This document shows, in pieces, positions 1 to 8,096 of a DNA stretch of 64,000 nt. Both the position numbers and the translations under genes were made by a program. The stretch's first letter is position 1, and every line of letters starts with the position of its first letter. The DNA is from Planctomycetota bacterium (GTDB lineage Bacteria > Planctomycetota > UBA1135 > GCA-002686595): assembly GCA_012960475.1 (NCBI GenBank), contig DUBE01000014.1:94009-158008 (forward strand), given 5' to 3'. The notes below the pieces were generated by a model, which searched no databases, was not told where the DNA came from, and worked only from the letters and a program-made list of their open reading frames with translations.

Positions 1-147
1 CCGCGAAGGATCGACCGCCTGCAACACACGATCCAAGACCCAGGAAATGACCGGGCGCCCACCTACTTCCAAGAGCGGCTTGGCCTGATTCAGGGTCAGG
101 GGATGAAGGCGGGTAGCAAAACCCGCGGCAAGAAATATGACGCGCAA
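1..147 (-). CDS. Sugar nucleotidyltransferase, N-terminal 49 residues (cut by window edge)
   Basis: Reading frame open from a TTG at 147 to the left edge. The translation begins MRVIFLAAGFATRLHPLT, the N-terminal nucleotide-binding loop of the NTP_transferase family (usual form LAAGxGTRLxPLT), followed by the family Lys/Pro pair (AKPLLEVGGRP) that contacts the sugar phosphate. These enzymes join NTP and a sugar 1-phosphate to give an NDP-sugar. The TTG start is chosen because GAGGA lies 7 nt upstream and no in-frame ATG precedes the motif. The gene starts 24 nt after the stop of the glucuronokinase-like gene, so the two are probably one transcript; a UDP-sugar pyrophosphorylase role for its product (glucuronate 1-phosphate) would fit, but is inferred. 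The nucleotide and sugar used cannot be read from 49 residues. Confidence 0.85.
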   Translation of the reverse strand, partial: MRVIFLAAGFATRLHPLTLNQAKPLLEVGGRPVISWVLDRVLQAVDPSR

Positions 148-171
148 GGGAAGATCCTCTGAACAGAGATC

Positions 172-1107
172 CTAGCGTGCCAGAGCGGGGGCCACCCGGG
201 GCCGAATGCTGCACCAGCCAAAAGCGTCGTAGGCCTCCTCGAGCCGGGTTAGATGGAGCTCGTCTTTGACCAACACCACGACAGCACCGCCGGAGCCACA
301 GAATTTGGCGGCTGCGCCCTCCCGGCGGGCCAGTTCCACGGGCGCGGCGGCGGCGGACCCGAGGTCAAAAAGCTCACGCCGATGGTCAAAGTTTCGATTC
401 ATCAATTGCCCCAGCAGGGCCTCATCGCCCTGTTCCAGAGCACGGCGACCCTCCAGCGCCAGGTCAGCTATAGCACGCATGCCTGCCCGCGTTGAATCGT
501 CCCCTGCCTGCCAGCGATCGAAGACGATCTGATGAGCAGTTCCACTGTTCTCCCCAGTACTGGGATCCCAAGCCACCAGGAGGCGTGGCAAGAGGCTCAC
601 GTCGAGCTGCTCATAGTTGACTGCGGCCCGAGGATCCCGGAAATGCATGTTCAGCAGCCCCCCATAGACCTGGAGCACCCGGTCCTGGGGTCCGGCCAGC
701 AGACCCAACTCCTCGGTCTCGACCGCCAAAGCCTCCTCAGCCAGCTCGAAGGGGTCCTGTTCGATCCCAATAAACTCACCCATCACGCGCAAGGCGGCCA
801 CCACTATTGCACTGGATCCGGACAGGCCCACCTGCAGAGGAATCGTAGTCTCAGCAGCCAGGACAAAATTCGGAGCGGGAAATCCGGGTGGCAAGCGCTT
901 CTCTGTGCGCCGCCAGGCCGCGCCCAACAATTCTGCTGCGGACCCAACGCAACTTACGCCGCCATCCTCCGTTTCCCTCAGCTTGACCGTGGCACAAAAA
1001 TCTGCCAAGGCGAAGCCTATCACTTGACCTCCATAAAGGTCACTGGGATTGCCCAACAGTCCAACCCGTGCAGGCACAGACTGTTGCAGAGAACGCAGGA
1101 AACCCAT
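172..1107 (-). CDS. Glucuronokinase-like GHMP sugar kinase
   Basis: 311-residue GHMP-superfamily kinase. The N-terminus carries PARVGLLGNPSDLYGG (about residues 12-27), the ATP-loop GLSGSSAIVVAA is at about 94-105 and the C-terminal glycine-rich motif CGSGGAVVV is at about 270. This combination, with the segment AGPQDRVLQVYGGL, closely follows what I remember of plant glucuronokinase (GlcA plus ATP to GlcA 1-phosphate) and differs from galactokinases and heptose kinases. It starts 21 nt after the glycogen synthase/phosphorylase fusion and is followed 24 nt later by a nucleotidyltransferase, so the pair could form a salvage route from free uronic acid to NDP-uronic acid. Substrate is inferred from motif similarity only; another aldose such as L-fucose or arabinose is possible. 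Confidence 0.82.
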   Translation of the reverse strand: MGFLRSLQQSVPARVGLLGNPSDLYGGQVIGFALADFCATVKLRETEDGGVSCVGSAAELLGAAWRRTEKRLPPGFPAPNFVLAAETTIPLQVGLSGSSAIVVAALRVMGEFIGIEQDPFELAEEALAVETEELGLLAGPQDRVLQVYGGLLNMHFRDPRAAVNYEQLDVSLLPRLLVAWDPSTGENSGTAHQIVFDRWQAGDDSTRAGMRAIADLALEGRRALEQGDEALLGQLMNRNFDHRRELFDLGSAAAAPVELARREGAAAKFCGSGGAVVVLVKDELHLTRLEEAYDAFGWCSIRPRVAPALAR

Positions 1108-1128
1108 GGCTCCTAGAGTACCGTCCCC

Positions 1129-4100
1129 TCAAGCCCAGCGCATCATCGAACTGGAGCCACGCAAGCCTTCCCCTTCTATTTTGGCGCTGATCCGCAAACC
1201 GTAGGCGTAGGAACCAGAAGTGTGCACTTCAAAAATCCCCGAGAAGGTCTGCACACCCTCAAGGTTTTCGCCTGTGGGCTCCAGCTCCACATGCGAGGCC
1301 CCTGCGAGATCCGATTCATGAGTGGTATGTCCAACTATCAGTTCAGCGGTGAGATCCTCGGGTACCAACTCCGCCATCTGCACGTCCATTTCCACGCGTA
1401 CGCGATCACCACCCGTAAGATCATTCAAATCGCCCACCCGGGCCGCAACGATGCGTACTTCGGGGAATCCTCGTCGCAAACGACGCAGTCGAGCGGCACG
1501 GGAACGAGCAACCTGGAAGCCGCCCATTTCCATGCGGGTGTGTTCCGCAGCCAGAGGCACATAGGCACGCTCGGTGTACTCTTCCACCATGCGGTCGGTG
1601 CTGAAGACAGCAGGAAGAGTCGCTAGAGCGTGGGTCACGCGCTCCATCCAGCGCCGCGGAAGTCCATCCGGCTCACGCTCGAAGAATAGCGGCACCACTT
1701 CGGTTTCCAGAAGATGCAACAGGGACTGGTTATCCAACTGATCCTGACGAGGCTGGTCGTCATATACTCGCTCTTCGGCACCAATCGCCCAGCCGTTGCG
1801 GCCATCGCAGCCTTCAATCCACCAGCCATCCAAGATAGAGAGGTTCAAGCCGCCGTTGGCAGCGACCTTCATACCCGAGGTCCCGCTGGCTTCAAGGGGC
1901 CGGGTTGGATTGTTGAGCCAGACATCAACTCCCTGATTCAATAGACGAGCCGAAGACAAGTCGTAGTCCTCCAGGAAGAATATCCTGCCTAGGAACGGGG
2001 GTCGACGGGTGAGCTCAAAGACCCGCTGAAGGATCTCCTGACCCGCTCGGTCCCTAGGGTGCGCCTTGCCCGCAAAGACAAAGTGCACCGGCCGGTCCGC
2101 ATCATTCACGAGGCGCGCGAGTCGTTCCTCATCCTGAAAGAGCAACATCGCGCGTTTGTAGGGAGCAAAACGTCGAGCAAAGCCAATAACCAGGGCATCC
2201 TCACGAATGCCCGCCATGGCCCGGGAGGCGATGCGCGGATCGTCTGTGCGCTGCACATAGCTGTCGTCCACGCTCTGACGAACCATAGCCAACATGTCCC
2301 GGCGGGCCAGGCAGCGCTCTTCCCAAAGGGCGTGAGGATCTACGCTCTCAGCCGCAGCAAAGTGCTCCGGCCTAGCAGAACCGTCACTGGCACCCAACAG
2401 ACGTGCAATTCCTGGCCTGGTCCAAGTGGGTGTGTGGATACCGTTTGTCACGCTGGTTACCGGCACTTCCGAGAGCAGTAAACCACCCCAATAATCCTTC
2501 AACAGATCGCGACTGACTTCCCCGTGTTTCTTGGCCACGCCATTTACAAACCCACTGGTGGACAAACACAAGTAGCTCATATTGAAGCAGCCGTTGCCAT
2601 GGGCATCAGAGCCCAGGGACATTAGTTTCTTCCAAGGCAGTCCAACCCAGTTGGCAGAATCCGCAAAGTAGCGACGCATCAGGTCTTCGCCAAAGACATC
2701 GTGCCCCGCAGGAACGGGAGTGTGCGTTGTAAACACAGAAGAGGCGCGCACCACCTCAAGAGCCTCACCAAAAGTCAATCCTTCGGCGCGCACCAGGCCC
2801 GAAATACGTTCCAAGGTGGCGAAGCCCGCGTGCCCCTCGTTCAGATGTACCACGGCCGGATCTATTCCCGCCGCCCGCAGCAACCTGATTCCACCGCGAC
2901 CAAGAACGATCTCCTGGCGCAATCGATCCTCGTGATCTCCGGCGTACAAGCGACGGGTCAGGCGCCGATCGGAAGGGTCATTCTCTTCATGATCGGCGTC
3001 CAATAGCAGCAGACGCACACGGCCGACAGCAATCTCGAATGCCCGCAGCAACACGCGACCATCAGGCATCATCACATCAATCTCCACGAGCGAACCATCT
3101 TCATTTCGCAGAGGTTCAATCGGCAAGTCTGCGGGCTCCAGATCAACCTCGTGAGCCAGCTGCTCGCCAGACGCTGTCAGAGCCTGACGCACATAGCCCC
3201 CGCGATAGAACAAGCCCACAGCAACCAACGGAATATTCACATCACTGGCGGCCTTGAGGTGATCCCCTGCAAGCACACCTAATCCACCGGAATAGATCGG
3301 AACGCTCGCGTGCAGACCGTACTCAAAGCAAAAATATGCAACAGGGCGCTGACTGGTGATCACTGTCTCACCCATGTGCTGTAATTCGCGACAGGGCTCC
3401 TTCAAATAGGCATCCAGTTGAGCACCAACACGGTCCAACCGCTCCCGATAGGCAACGTCCTCCACCTTGGCCTTGGCATCCTGCGCATAGAGTCGGCGCA
3501 GCAGTGCCACCGGGTTGTTCCCGGTAGCCTTCCACAGTTGGGGCGCCAGATCAGCAAACAAGGACTCAGCCTCAGGGTGCCAGGTCCACCAGAGGTTGCG
3601 TGCAACACGCTCAAGCGGGCGTAAAGCCTCGGGTAGCCGTGCGCTAACTTCGAAACCCATCAATCGTGGAGCCAAGGAAGTCTCGACATGGGTTGGTGCA
3701 ATCGGCAGAGGATTGCGCGGGGCGCTGGTCAAACCGCGAGAAGCTCCCATTTCAAGAGCGCGGTCGAATGCCTCGATGTAGGGTTCAATCAGGGATTCCC
3801 AAGAGACCTGGCGCGAGGTCACCAGACAAGCTTCGTGAGTTGCAGGAGGCGGACCGTCAATTGCATCCTCAAGCAAGTTTGCAAGGTCTAGCGCCACTTC
3901 GGCATTGTCTTTGCCGACGCGCTCAAGCAAGAGCACCCCATCACTCGCGCCCAAGTCACGCTCCTTGGCCCAAGCGCCGAAGCCCGCGCAGTCGGTGGTT
4001 ACAGTCGGTACGCCCAGAGCAATCGACTCCGGCGGCGTATAGCCCCAAGGCTCATAGAAACTGGCAAAGCAGGACAAATCGCAAGCGGCAAGAGCCGCCT

Positions 4101-5331
4101 CGTATTCCATGTTGAAGGGCTCAGCACTGGGCAAGTACACGGGCACATGCACAACTTTGATGCGCGAGCCTGGGAGATTGTTCAAGCTGCGCTCAGAGCA
4201 ACGCTGACGAATCGGATCCCCCTCGGGATCAAACAGCTCATGGGTCAAGCGCCCCATGGGGCCCTCAATCGGTTCATCGCCCGCAAGGCGTGCACGCAAG
4301 GTACGGCGCAGGCCAGCAGTTCCTGCAGGGACCAGCGCCAGTAATACCACCTTACGGCCCTGCTTGGCCTCCATCAGGGCCAGAGCATCGAGCAACACAT
4401 CGATGCCCTTGTTGTGGAATTCATAGCGCCCCGAAGTGCATATCACGGCGGCATCCCCCACCGGCTCGCCTGTCATCGCCTCTATCACGGTTTCGAGACG
4501 CGCGCGAGCCTCGGCTGGGCCCGGGCGTGAGGCCAATTCTTGAATCCACTCCAGGTCCAGGCCGTTTGGCAAGAGGGGGTCCGGTCTCCGCGCATGCAAC
4601 AACTCGGCTTCTGCAGCGGTAATACCACTGACTGTTGTGAACACATCCGCTTCCCGGGCACAGGTGCCCTCAATGGAATGCTTGGCCGCTACGTCGATCT
4701 CGGCAGCCATCTGCACAGGGGTACGCCCACCTAGAGCCTCGACCGGGGGTTTGCCTGTAGCAGATAAAGCGCGGCCCAACATGGTCGCGTGAGTTGTGAA
4801 GATCGTACCTACTTGGGGCAGACTCAAGCGCAGCTGTAGAAGTCCACTTCCAGTCATCCACTCATGAAACTGGGCCACTGCACCCTGGCCCTGGGGCTCA
4901 GTGTACAACCGATACCACTCTTCAATCACGATAGCCGAAGCATGGCCAAAGATCACAGGCTCCACATAGTCCCACTCACCGAGAAGGGAATCGACCTTGT
5001 AGCGCTCCCAAAGACCCGACAGAATTGCGTCCTTCTTCTCAAAAAGACCGCTAAAACCAACCAGGATCACTCGCGGATTGCCCAGCACTGCCCAGCGACC
5101 CACGCGCACAGTCACACCGCGCTGACGGCAGGCCTGCTTGAGCTCATCAAAACCGGACTCGTCCTCAAAAGGCGGCGAATTGGTGCCGTCTTGCATCAAC
5201 ATGGGGCCAAGAGCCACGTAGTCGTCGCCGAAGCGATCAACCAGGGTTCGCGCCTTGCTTGATACAACCGTGTGAATGCCGCCAACCTTGTTGGCGACTT
5301 CCCAGGAAACCTCGAAGAGGGTATGACTCAT
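1129..5331 (-). CDS. Fusion of GT3-type glycogen synthase and alpha-glucan phosphorylase
   Basis: 1400 residues, about the sum of two enzymes. Residues 1 to about 540 are a GT3 (eukaryote-type) glycogen synthase: the N-terminus FEVSWEVANKVGGIHTV is the donor-binding start of that family, and YEPWGYTPPESIALGVP holds the paired glutamates of the retaining GT-B active site. From about 560 (LRPLERVARNLWWTWHPE) onward it is an alpha-glucan family phosphorylase of the short bacterial/archaeal type; EASGTSGMKVAANGG at about 1147 contains the lysine (about 1155) that binds pyridoxal phosphate. One chain therefore carries a glycosyl-adding and a phosphorolytic module. It starts 6 nt after the GH57 stop, in the middle of the glycogen operon. 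Whether the donor is UDP- or ADP-glucose cannot be told by eye. Confidence 0.93.
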   Translation of the reverse strand: MSHTLFEVSWEVANKVGGIHTVVSSKARTLVDRFGDDYVALGPMLMQDGTNSPPFEDESGFDELKQACRQRGVTVRVGRWAVLGNPRVILVGFSGLFEKKDAILSGLWERYKVDSLLGEWDYVEPVIFGHASAIVIEEWYRLYTEPQGQGAVAQFHEWMTGSGLLQLRLSLPQVGTIFTTHATMLGRALSATGKPPVEALGGRTPVQMAAEIDVAAKHSIEGTCAREADVFTTVSGITAAEAELLHARRPDPLLPNGLDLEWIQELASRPGPAEARARLETVIEAMTGEPVGDAAVICTSGRYEFHNKGIDVLLDALALMEAKQGRKVVLLALVPAGTAGLRRTLRARLAGDEPIEGPMGRLTHELFDPEGDPIRQRCSERSLNNLPGSRIKVVHVPVYLPSAEPFNMEYEAALAACDLSCFASFYEPWGYTPPESIALGVPTVTTDCAGFGAWAKERDLGASDGVLLLERVGKDNAEVALDLANLLEDAIDGPPPATHEACLVTSRQVSWESLIEPYIEAFDRALEMGASRGLTSAPRNPLPIAPTHVETSLAPRLMGFEVSARLPEALRPLERVARNLWWTWHPEAESLFADLAPQLWKATGNNPVALLRRLYAQDAKAKVEDVAYRERLDRVGAQLDAYLKEPCRELQHMGETVITSQRPVAYFCFEYGLHASVPIYSGGLGVLAGDHLKAASDVNIPLVAVGLFYRGGYVRQALTASGEQLAHEVDLEPADLPIEPLRNEDGSLVEIDVMMPDGRVLLRAFEIAVGRVRLLLLDADHEENDPSDRRLTRRLYAGDHEDRLRQEIVLGRGGIRLLRAAGIDPAVVHLNEGHAGFATLERISGLVRAEGLTFGEALEVVRASSVFTTHTPVPAGHDVFGEDLMRRYFADSANWVGLPWKKLMSLGSDAHGNGCFNMSYLCLSTSGFVNGVAKKHGEVSRDLLKDYWGGLLLSEVPVTSVTNGIHTPTWTRPGIARLLGASDGSARPEHFAAAESVDPHALWEERCLARRDMLAMVRQSVDDSYVQRTDDPRIASRAMAGIREDALVIGFARRFAPYKRAMLLFQDEERLARLVNDADRPVHFVFAGKAHPRDRAGQEILQRVFELTRRPPFLGRIFFLEDYDLSSARLLNQGVDVWLNNPTRPLEASGTSGMKVAANGGLNLSILDGWWIEGCDGRNGWAIGAEERVYDDQPRQDQLDNQSLLHLLETEVVPLFFEREPDGLPRRWMERVTHALATLPAVFSTDRMVEEYTERAYVPLAAEHTRMEMGGFQVARSRAARLRRLRRGFPEVRIVAARVGDLNDLTGGDRVRVEMDVQMAELVPEDLTAELIVGHTTHESDLAGASHVELEPTGENLEGVQTFSGIFEVHTSGSYAYGLRISAKIEGEGLRGSSSMMRWA

Positions 5332-5337
5332 GAAATG

Positions 5338-6543
5338 CTATTGGGGGGAGGTCAAGCCAGCCGGAGCACCAATGCGCTGCCGGAGGTCACCCATCACGTT
5401 CATCAAGGTGATGTAGGCGTCGTATGGAGAAGAATATGGGCTGAAGTACTTGTGGACATCTCCATCGGAGAAGAACTTGACACACATATAGTAGAAGTGG
5501 TCTGAAGTGGTCAGTTTCCGCCAGGTTTCGAGGATTGCCGGGTCCCCAGTGGCTCTCACAAGAGGAGCGAGTTCATAAAGGGCTTCATGGGCAGCCCGCT
5601 GCATGGGATTGCCGAGCCATGCTGTGAGGTCCCGTTCCGCATCGGCCCAGGAGACCGGCAACACAGCATCAAGGCGAGCGATAGGGTCCACATTCGCGGC
5701 AATTTCAGAGGGCAGTGCGAAGCTCAGGCGTTCCTCTTCCAGAATTGCGCCGGGCAGATGGCGCATGAATTCAAAGATGCCAGTGTCTTCCCACTGATGC
5801 TCTCCAAACGTCTCAAAGTCCATGAAGAGACCTACCACCTCGTCGCTCTCGGGTAGATCATTAATCCAACGGGTAAACTTGTGAGCGTCCAGTGGCCACT
5901 CTTCCCACATGCGGTTGGAGAAACGGAAAGCAATGTCGTCCGAGAACTTATAGGACCGCAGCATGGCCAGAATCGATTCGGTACCTTCCGGTCGATAGAG
6001 ATGATGAGGACTGCGCCAACCAATCAGGTGATCAGCACCCTCAGCCATGATCGCGTTGAAGCCGCATTCCTCAGCCAGGCGCGCGATGTGATTGGAATAC
6101 ACAAGCTCGGTGTTACGGAAAGTAGTGGGGGTGCGTCCGGTGAGAGCCTCGATGCGTGCCTTGTGGGAGCGAATCTGATCGCGGAACTCCTTCTCGTCCA
6201 CCAAGGAAGCCAGACTGTGGTGAGTCGTCTCGCAAAGGAACTCCACACAATCGGTCTCCGACAGTCGTCGGAAGGTATCAATCACATCGGGCGCCCAATG
6301 GGCCAATTGATCGAGAGCTGTACCTGATACCGAGAAGCTACAACGAAAACGGCCCTCATAACGATGGACGAGTTCCTCCAGCAACAAGGTCATGGGACGA
6401 TAGCACTTGTCCGCCACGCGCTTGATTATGCGCTCGTTTTCTAAGTCGTCAAAGTAGTCATGCCGACGACCCACATCAAAGAAGCTGTACTGTCGCAGCC
6501 GATAGGGCTGGTGGATCTGGAAATAGAAGGTGACCGCAGTCAT
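5338..6543 (-). CDS. GH57 family alpha-amylase-like glycoside hydrolase
   Basis: 401 residues from the ATG at 6543; this start is preferred over an upstream in-frame codon at 6594 because it overlaps the TGA of the preceding gene by 4 bp (ATGA) and begins directly with the GH57 strand TFYFQIHQPYRL. Conserved GH57 regions are seen: HQP near residue 11, CETTHHS at 104-110, FRNTELVYSN with the expected nucleophile Glu146, and FMDFETFGEH with the expected acid/base Asp242 (assignment by family analogy). The length matches compact bacterial and archaeal GH57 amylases rather than the longer branching enzymes. No signal peptide, so it acts in the cytoplasm on the same glucan as its operon neighbours. 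GH57 also includes 4-alpha-glucanotransferases, which cannot be excluded. Confidence 0.9.
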   Translation of the reverse strand: MTAVTFYFQIHQPYRLRQYSFFDVGRRHDYFDDLENERIIKRVADKCYRPMTLLLEELVHRYEGRFRCSFSVSGTALDQLAHWAPDVIDTFRRLSETDCVEFLCETTHHSLASLVDEKEFRDQIRSHKARIEALTGRTPTTFRNTELVYSNHIARLAEECGFNAIMAEGADHLIGWRSPHHLYRPEGTESILAMLRSYKFSDDIAFRFSNRMWEEWPLDAHKFTRWINDLPESDEVVGLFMDFETFGEHQWEDTGIFEFMRHLPGAILEEERLSFALPSEIAANVDPIARLDAVLPVSWADAERDLTAWLGNPMQRAAHEALYELAPLVRATGDPAILETWRKLTTSDHFYYMCVKFFSDGDVHKYFSPYSSPYDAYITLMNVMGDLRQRIGAPAGLTSPQ

Positions 6544-8096
6544 GCAACCAGCTCCTCGTAGTAGGTAAGCAGCAAACCGCCACGCACTTCCCAACGCATA
6601 CGCCCCACTTCATCACGACCTTGATCGATCAACTGTTGACGTAAGGGAGCGTAGCTGATCACTGCCAGCATCTTGTTGGCCAACTCGTCTACATCCCAAT
6701 AGTCGACCTTGAGAGCGTTGGCAACGATTTCCGAGACACCACTCTGCTTGGAAACAATTACTGGCACGTCCAGAGCCATGGCCTCAAGCGGTGTGATCCC
6801 AAAAGGTTCACTGACACTTGGCATCACATAAAGATCCGCCATGGAGTACATGCGCTCGACCTCCTTGCCCCGGAGGAAGCCCGTGAAGAACATGTTGCGT
6901 GCCAACCCAAGCCGCGCAGACCGCATCATCATGGGCGGCAGCATATCGCCGCTCCCCGAGAGCACAAAGTTCACGTCCGGCCGCAACTTGACCACTTTGG
7001 CGGCGGCCTGCAAGAAGTAGTCGGGGCCCTTTTGCATGGTCACGCGACCGAGGTACAAGACAACCGGGCCCTTCACGGTGCGGGTCGTATGCCACTGATC
7101 GCGCTGTTCTCTTTGGGTCACCGCATTGTGGAGCACTCGAATCTTGTCGGGATCCGCACCATGTCGATAGCGCACGGTGCGGCCCGTGAAGTGGGATACG
7201 CAAACTACTCGATCCGCCAAATGAATGCCCATGCGTTCAAGAGCGAACACTCGTGGATCAGGATTCTCACCACTACGATCAAATTCTGTGGCGTGAACAT
7301 GGATTAGGAGAGGCACACCCAGAGCCCGCGCAGCGGCGACTCCGGCGGGATAGGTCATCCAGTCATGAGCGTGCACCAAGTCAACCTTCTCACGCAGGGC
7401 TATTTCCGCCACAACCTGGGCATAGCGCGCGACTTCGCCAAAGAGGTCCGCTCCATAACCCCCAGTGAACCTAGCTTCCGCGGGATTGTCCTCACCGCGC
7501 AGAAAACGCTCCTCGGCGGTCTTGGCCGCATTCAGTGCGAGGGCTTCCCAGGCAGCAGGATCGGTTATGGCTGCACCGGAGTAGCTCTCGGATTGTCCGG
7601 CTCTTAGTTGTTCATTGAGCTGATGCCCACGGAACTGAGTCTCATCCCTGACAACTTTCTTGCCGTCAGCCTCAAGGCCCTGCACATAGTCGGAGTAGGA
7701 CTCGGCATCCTGATAGGGACGCAGCGGGCTTTCCACCAAGATCGTATGCACATTTGATGGGGACTCCACCGAAGGCTCATCGTCAACCCGAGGACGGCTT
7801 TCGGGCCCTTGGGCGCCAACGGACTTGTCCAAGGGCGCAGAGCCAACTCCCGCCAGAACCGGCGCCGGGCTTGGAGATTGAGCTGCAGCGCGCTGTCCAG
7901 AAATGTTGCTCAACTGCACACCATCCCCACCGATCACCCGCGCGCGGCCCGCCTGCTCGTCCCCATGGGCACGAGGCACGACAAAGACGACTTCCACACC
8001 TGCGTGATCCAGGCCCTCAACCAACCCTTGGCAAGCTGTGCCCAAACCGCCCGAAATGTGCGGCGGCAGCTCCCAACCGAGCATCAGAACTCGCAT
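6540..8096 (-). CDS. GT4 family glycosyltransferase (glycogen synthase-like)
   Basis: 518-residue GT-B enzyme. The N-terminus MLGWELPPHISGGLGTACQG is the glycine-rich acceptor/donor loop of glycogen synthase-like GT4 proteins, and EPFGITPLEAMALDVPVIV holds the Glu430/Glu438 pair of the retaining site. Residues about 65-155 are a low-conservation, proline- and serine-rich insertion between the first strands of the N-terminal domain. The partnership of a GT4 enzyme with GH57 and a debranching enzyme recurs in glycogen or maltodextrin clusters of bacteria and archaea. It overlaps the debranching enzyme gene by 13 bp upstream and GH57 by 4 bp downstream, so translational coupling is likely. Probable role: alpha-1,4-glucan synthesis in the cytoplasm; the sugar donor is unknown. 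Confidence 0.88.
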   Translation of the reverse strand: MRVLMLGWELPPHISGGLGTACQGLVEGLDHAGVEVVFVVPRAHGDEQAGRARVIGGDGVQLSNISGQRAAAQSPSPAPVLAGVGSAPLDKSVGAQGPESRPRVDDEPSVESPSNVHTILVESPLRPYQDAESYSDYVQGLEADGKKVVRDETQFRGHQLNEQLRAGQSESYSGAAITDPAAWEALALNAAKTAEERFLRGEDNPAEARFTGGYGADLFGEVARYAQVVAEIALREKVDLVHAHDWMTYPAGVAAARALGVPLLIHVHATEFDRSGENPDPRVFALERMGIHLADRVVCVSHFTGRTVRYRHGADPDKIRVLHNAVTQREQRDQWHTTRTVKGPVVLYLGRVTMQKGPDYFLQAAAKVVKLRPDVNFVLSGSGDMLPPMMMRSARLGLARNMFFTGFLRGKEVERMYSMADLYVMPSVSEPFGITPLEAMALDVPVIVSKQSGVSEIVANALKVDYWDVDELANKMLAVISYAPLRQQLIDQGRDEVGRMRWEVRGGLLLTYYEELVA

